From NCBI GenBank assembly GCA_009885945.1, contig VFJR01000013.1, positions 1-64,000 of the forward strand: a stretch of 64,000 nt of DNA. Direction: 5' to 3'. Of the stretch, positions 60,854 to 64,000 are shown piece by piece (position 1 is the stretch's first letter; every line of letters starts with the position of its first letter). The stretch comes from Anaerolineaceae bacterium. Its GTDB lineage: Bacteria > Chloroflexota > Anaerolineae > Anaerolineales > Villigracilaceae. Below the pieces are notes generated by a model. It made no database searches, was not told the origin of the DNA, and worked only from the letters and a program-made list of their open reading frames with translations. The position numbers and the translations under genes are program-made.

Positions 60854-62335
60854 ATGACAAATACTTACGACACCATCATCATCGGGGCTGGACATAACGG
60901 CTTAGTCGCCGCCGCTTATCTTGCCAAGCAAAAGAAAAAAGTTTTGGTACTTGAACGCCGCTCCATTATTGGCGGCTCTGTCGTCACTGAATCATTTGGC
61001 GAAAATTTCCAAGCGGATTCAATTTATGCAGGTGGAACTCTGCGCCCAGACATTATCAAAGATTTGAAACTCGCCACACACGGGCTGACAGTTGATTCCA
61101 CGCCTCAATCTTTTATCTCCCTTCAAGCAGATTCTAATCACCTAACCCTCAACGCTGAATCTATAAAGCAGTTTTCCGAAAAAGACGCAGCCCGCTGGAG
61201 TGAGTTTGTGCGCTTTATGAATAAAGCCGCCAGCATTCTGGATGCCGCATATTCAACCATCATGCCGCGCCTGCCTCAAAATATCAACCTGCGCGATGGC
61301 TTTGGTTTACTAGAATTAGGACTCGAACTGCGCCTCGCAGGCAGAAAAGACATGATCAACTTTATCCGCGCCTTGCCAATGACCGCGCAAGAGTTACTCG
61401 ATGAATATTTCGAATCGGATATTGTCAAAGCGGCGATTTCATCCGTTGCGATTCACGGCTCCACGCTGGGACCCATGTCCGCGGGCACAGGCTACACCTT
61501 GATTCACAACTGGCTAAATCGCGGTGGGCTGGCAAATGTCAATGTTGGCAAAGCAGGCGAGATCACATCCGCTTTAGCCAATGCGCTGAAATCTTTCGGC
61601 GGTGAGATTAGAATCGAGTCAGATGTAAAAAATATCAAAGTTGAAAATCAAATTGCCAAAGGCGTTGTGCTTGCGAATGGAGAAGAAATTCTTGCGGATA
61701 AAGTTATTTCATCCGCTGACCCGAAACATACATTGCTCAAACTTGTTGGCGCGCAAGATTTGCCGCCCGAATTTGTTTGGCATACGCAATCTATTAAAAT
61801 GCGCGGGTCGGTGGCGAAGATTCACATCCAAACGAATGGCAATCATGGCATCCCAGAAGGAACACTTGTGGTTGCGCCATCTATTAATTATCTCGAACGC
61901 GCTTACGATGCCGCGAAGTATGGAGAAATTTCTGAACATCCGTATCTTGAAATAACAACTTCGGGGAATGTCGTTTCAATTCATTTCCAATTTGCGCCGT
62001 ATGCTTTGAAAAAGAGTAGTTGGCAAGTTGAAAGTGAAAAGATAGTGAAACTAGCAATTGACACACTCGCAGAATATTTCCCAGCGCTTCACGCATCACG
62101 TATTACACATCACCTCATCACCCCGTTCGACCTCGAACAAACTTATGGTCTGACCGAAGGCGATATTAATCACGGTCAATTAATATTGGATCAATTCCTA
62201 TTTATGCGCCCACTACCGGGCTGGTCGAATCACAAGACACCGATTGATAATCTTTATCTCTGCGGAAGCGGAGTCCACGGCGGAGGCGGAGTCAGCGGAG
62301 CGAGCGGCAGGAATGTAATAAAAATATTGAAATAG
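60854..62335 (+). CDS. PYROXD2/phytoene-desaturase-like FAD oxidoreductase (copy B)
   Basis: The product is 493 residues with GGAG nine bases before ATG 60854. It is a paralogue of the 56745 gene: 'TIIIGAGHNGLVAAAYLAK', 'VLVLERRSIIGGSVVTES', 'GLANVNVGKAGEITSALANA' and C-terminal 'DNLYLCGSGVHGGGGVSGASG'. It is about 40 residues shorter. A low-complexity 'HASRITHHLITPF' patch encoded near 62090-62125 carries the same word as the cassettes in the 13091 gene. Substrate unknown. Confidence 0.9.
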   Translation: MTNTYDTIIIGAGHNGLVAAAYLAKQKKKVLVLERRSIIGGSVVTESFGENFQADSIYAGGTLRPDIIKDLKLATHGLTVDSTPQSFISLQADSNHLTLNAESIKQFSEKDAARWSEFVRFMNKAASILDAAYSTIMPRLPQNINLRDGFGLLELGLELRLAGRKDMINFIRALPMTAQELLDEYFESDIVKAAISSVAIHGSTLGPMSAGTGYTLIHNWLNRGGLANVNVGKAGEITSALANALKSFGGEIRIESDVKNIKVENQIAKGVVLANGEEILADKVISSADPKHTLLKLVGAQDLPPEFVWHTQSIKMRGSVAKIHIQTNGNHGIPEGTLVVAPSINYLERAYDAAKYGEISEHPYLEITTSGNVVSIHFQFAPYALKKSSWQVESEKIVKLAIDTLAEYFPALHASRITHHLITPFDLEQTYGLTEGDINHGQLILDQFLFMRPLPGWSNHKTPIDNLYLCGSGVHGGGGVSGASGRNVIKILK

Positions 62336-62381
62336 AATCAAAACATCCGAAGCACAACATAGCTTCAGGCATTTTCTTTGG

Positions 62382-62396
62382 TGATAAAATTCTCAC
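62382..62396 (+). promoter_or_regulatory. Extended -10 promoter, predicted leaderless start
   Basis: TGA-TAAAAT (box 62385-62390), then 6 nt and ATG 62397. No Shine-Dalgarno sequence in between. Confidence 0.55.
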
Positions 62397-64000
62397 ATGC
62401 CAAAACCCGTTATTTTCACCGTTGATGACGATCCATCTGTATTGAATTCCATTGAACGCGACTTACGCGCACATTATGGGCAGGATTATCGAATCGTCCC
62501 GATCAATCAAGGCAAAGCAGCGTTGGAGTATTTAAAGAAACTAGAACAGCGCAACGAAACTGTCGCGCTGTTTTTGGTTGACCAGCGTATGCCCGAAATG
62601 AGCGGCACAGAATTCTTGACGCAGGCAATGAAGGCGTACCCGCAAGCCAAGCGCGTCTTGCTGACAGCCTACGCAGATACGCAAGCCGCGATTGTTTCGA
62701 TCAACTCAGTGGGGCTGGATTACTACCTGATGAAGCCTTGGCATCCGCCGCAAGAAAAACTCTATCCAGTTTTAGATGAATTGCTTCAGGATTGGAAAGC
62801 ACATGTGCGCCTGCCTTATGAGGGCATACGGATCGCAGGCACTTTATGGTCATTAACCAGCCACGAAATAAAAGATTTTTTAACCCGTCATCAAATTCCC
62901 TATCAATGGCTGGACATTGAAAAAGATGCAAACGCGCGTCAATTAGTAGATGGCGTAACAGCAGAAACAAAATTGCCCGTTATCTTTTTCCCCGACGGGC
63001 AGGTCTTGATCGAACCCAATCTAAAGGAACTTGCCGATAAGGTAGGTTTACAAACGCAAGCAGAACTTCCATTTTATGACATTGTGATCATTGGCAGTGG
63101 TCCTGCTGGGTTGGCGGCGGCAGTATACGCTGGCTCAGAAGGATTCAAATGTCTTGTGATTGAAAGAGCCGCGCCGGGCGGGCAGGCAGGCTCCAGCCCG
63201 AAGATCGAAAATTATCTTGGCTTCCCAACGGGCATCTCTGGTGATGACCTGACGCGCCGCGCGGTTTCGCAGGCAAAAAGATTCGGCGTGGAAATCTTAT
63301 CGGCGCAAGAGGCGGCTCAAGTCGAGGTTAAAGACGCGTATCGAATCGTTAAATTAAATGATGGCACAGAGATATCCTGCCATGCCGTGTTAATCGCTAC
63401 AGGCGCATCGTTCCATACATTAAAGATGCCCGGCGCAGATTCATTAAATGGCGCAGGCATTTATTATGGCGCGGCATATACCGAAGCCATAAATTATAAA
63501 GATCAAAATGTGTTTGTTGTGGGCGGCGCAAACTCTGCGGCGCAAGGCGCTTTATATTTGAGTCGCTTTGCAAAAAAAGTGACTGTTCTCATTCGCGGTC
63601 ATGAAATCACGGCTTCAAAATATCTTGTTGATGCAATCGTTGCCAACCCCAAAATAGAAATTATGCTGGATACAGATCTCGTTGAAGTAAAAGGCGCAAA
63701 TTCACTTGAGCAGATCACTGTAAGAAATACGAAGCTTAATGAATTACAAACCTTTGATGCTTCGGCAATGTTTGTTTTTATCGGCGTGCAGCCGCAAAGC
63801 AAAGTTGTTAAAAACTTGGTGATGTGCAATAACAAAGGATACATTTTAACGGGCACTGATCTTATGCCGGATCAAAAACCGCCTCAGGGCTGGAGCCTGG
63901 AACGGCTCCCGTTTCTATTAGAGACATCTACGCCTGGAATTTTTGCGGCGGGCGATGTGCGTTATGGCACCAATCATCGCGTTGCATCCGCAGTGGGCGA
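62397..64000 (+). CDS. Response regulator fused to a thioredoxin-reductase-like flavoprotein (3' end cut by window edge)
   Basis: An open frame from ATG 62397 runs off the window. Residues 1-125 form a receiver with 'VDDDPSV', phospho-Asp62 in 'LVDQRMPEMSG' and Lys in 'YYLMKPWHPP'. A thioredoxin/glutaredoxin-like piece follows (about 140-215). The remainder is a thioredoxin-reductase-type FAD/NAD(P) module with 'GSGPAGLAAAVYAGSEG', 'GGANSAAQGALYL' and 'FAAGDVRYGTNHRVASAVGE'. The redox CxxC expected in thioredoxin reductases is replaced by a Y-G-A-A stretch, so electrons must go elsewhere. Phosphorylation may control an NAD(P)H oxidoreductase. Confidence 0.88.
   Translation, partial: MPKPVIFTVDDDPSVLNSIERDLRAHYGQDYRIVPINQGKAALEYLKKLEQRNETVALFLVDQRMPEMSGTEFLTQAMKAYPQAKRVLLTAYADTQAAIVSINSVGLDYYLMKPWHPPQEKLYPVLDELLQDWKAHVRLPYEGIRIAGTLWSLTSHEIKDFLTRHQIPYQWLDIEKDANARQLVDGVTAETKLPVIFFPDGQVLIEPNLKELADKVGLQTQAELPFYDIVIIGSGPAGLAAAVYAGSEGFKCLVIERAAPGGQAGSSPKIENYLGFPTGISGDDLTRRAVSQAKRFGVEILSAQEAAQVEVKDAYRIVKLNDGTEISCHAVLIATGASFHTLKMPGADSLNGAGIYYGAAYTEAINYKDQNVFVVGGANSAAQGALYLSRFAKKVTVLIRGHEITASKYLVDAIVANPKIEIMLDTDLVEVKGANSLEQITVRNTKLNELQTFDASAMFVFIGVQPQSKVVKNLVMCNNKGYILTGTDLMPDQKPPQGWSLERLPFLLETSTPGIFAAGDVRYGTNHRVASAVG

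Overview
This 64 kb window looks like chromosome from an uncultured Anaerolineae-like Chloroflexota bacterium. Four things point that way: two very large membrane proteins with the 'YYY'/DUF2298 domain known mainly from Chloroflexota and archaea; a diphosphomevalonate decarboxylase of the mevalonate route; several lipoproteins with Thr/Pro-rich linkers; and moderate GC with mixed start codons. This is inference from gene content. No rRNA, tRNA, CRISPR array, prophage or complete insertion sequence was seen.

Layout. 1-1475 (-): a partial SDR and an NAD-dependent epimerase. 1592-3289 (+): a PrsA-like foldase lipoprotein and an anchored protein. 3368-8218 (-): sulfatase, HD hydrolase, small membrane protein, M19 dipeptidase and a four-S1-domain RNA-binding protein. 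8322-22271 (+): MFS transporter, M24 peptidase, then a surface-glycosylation cluster with a GT-C enzyme, a 1675-residue GT-C/YYY fusion and a second YYY protein. 22359-31700 (-): P-type ATPase, PLP acyltransferase, lipoprotein, nuclease-like protein, DsbA-like thioredoxin, FMN flavoprotein and M29 aminopeptidase. 31834-32802 (+): a receiver-GGDEF protein. 32907-41914 (-): S9 peptidase, AzlCD exporter, AlkX/YcaQ-type glycosylase, lipase, aldo-keto reductase, histidine kinase and ClpS. 42063-48787 (+): class III cyclase, flippase-like protein, response regulator, flavoprotein, DinB-like protein, then a NUDIX hydrolase followed by a deoxyribosyltransferase-like/macro fusion. 48855-62335: mvaD, a TetR-controlled hydrolase, then an accessory stretch. 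A GcvT-like protein and two PYROXD2-like flavoproteins there are separated by AT-rich lipoproteins and two toxin-antitoxin-like modules. 62397-end: a response regulator fused to a thioredoxin-reductase-like flavoprotein, cut by the window edge.

The most interesting points follow. (1) The NUDIX plus deoxyribosyltransferase-like/macro pair looks like an NAD+/ADP-ribose or nucleotide-signal module. (2) Both toxin-antitoxin-like modules sit between a short relic of the 5' end of a gene and an intact copy of a homologous gene, so each is bounded by direct repeats of a gene start. (3) Several genes share an extended -10 box ending 6-7 nt before the start codon, which predicts leaderless transcripts. 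(4) A TetR gene and its neighbouring hydrolase carry nearly identical 16-bp palindromic operators. (5) Short 'SRIT' coding cassettes recur in unrelated proteins. (6) Several families of dispersed palindromic repeats lie between genes.
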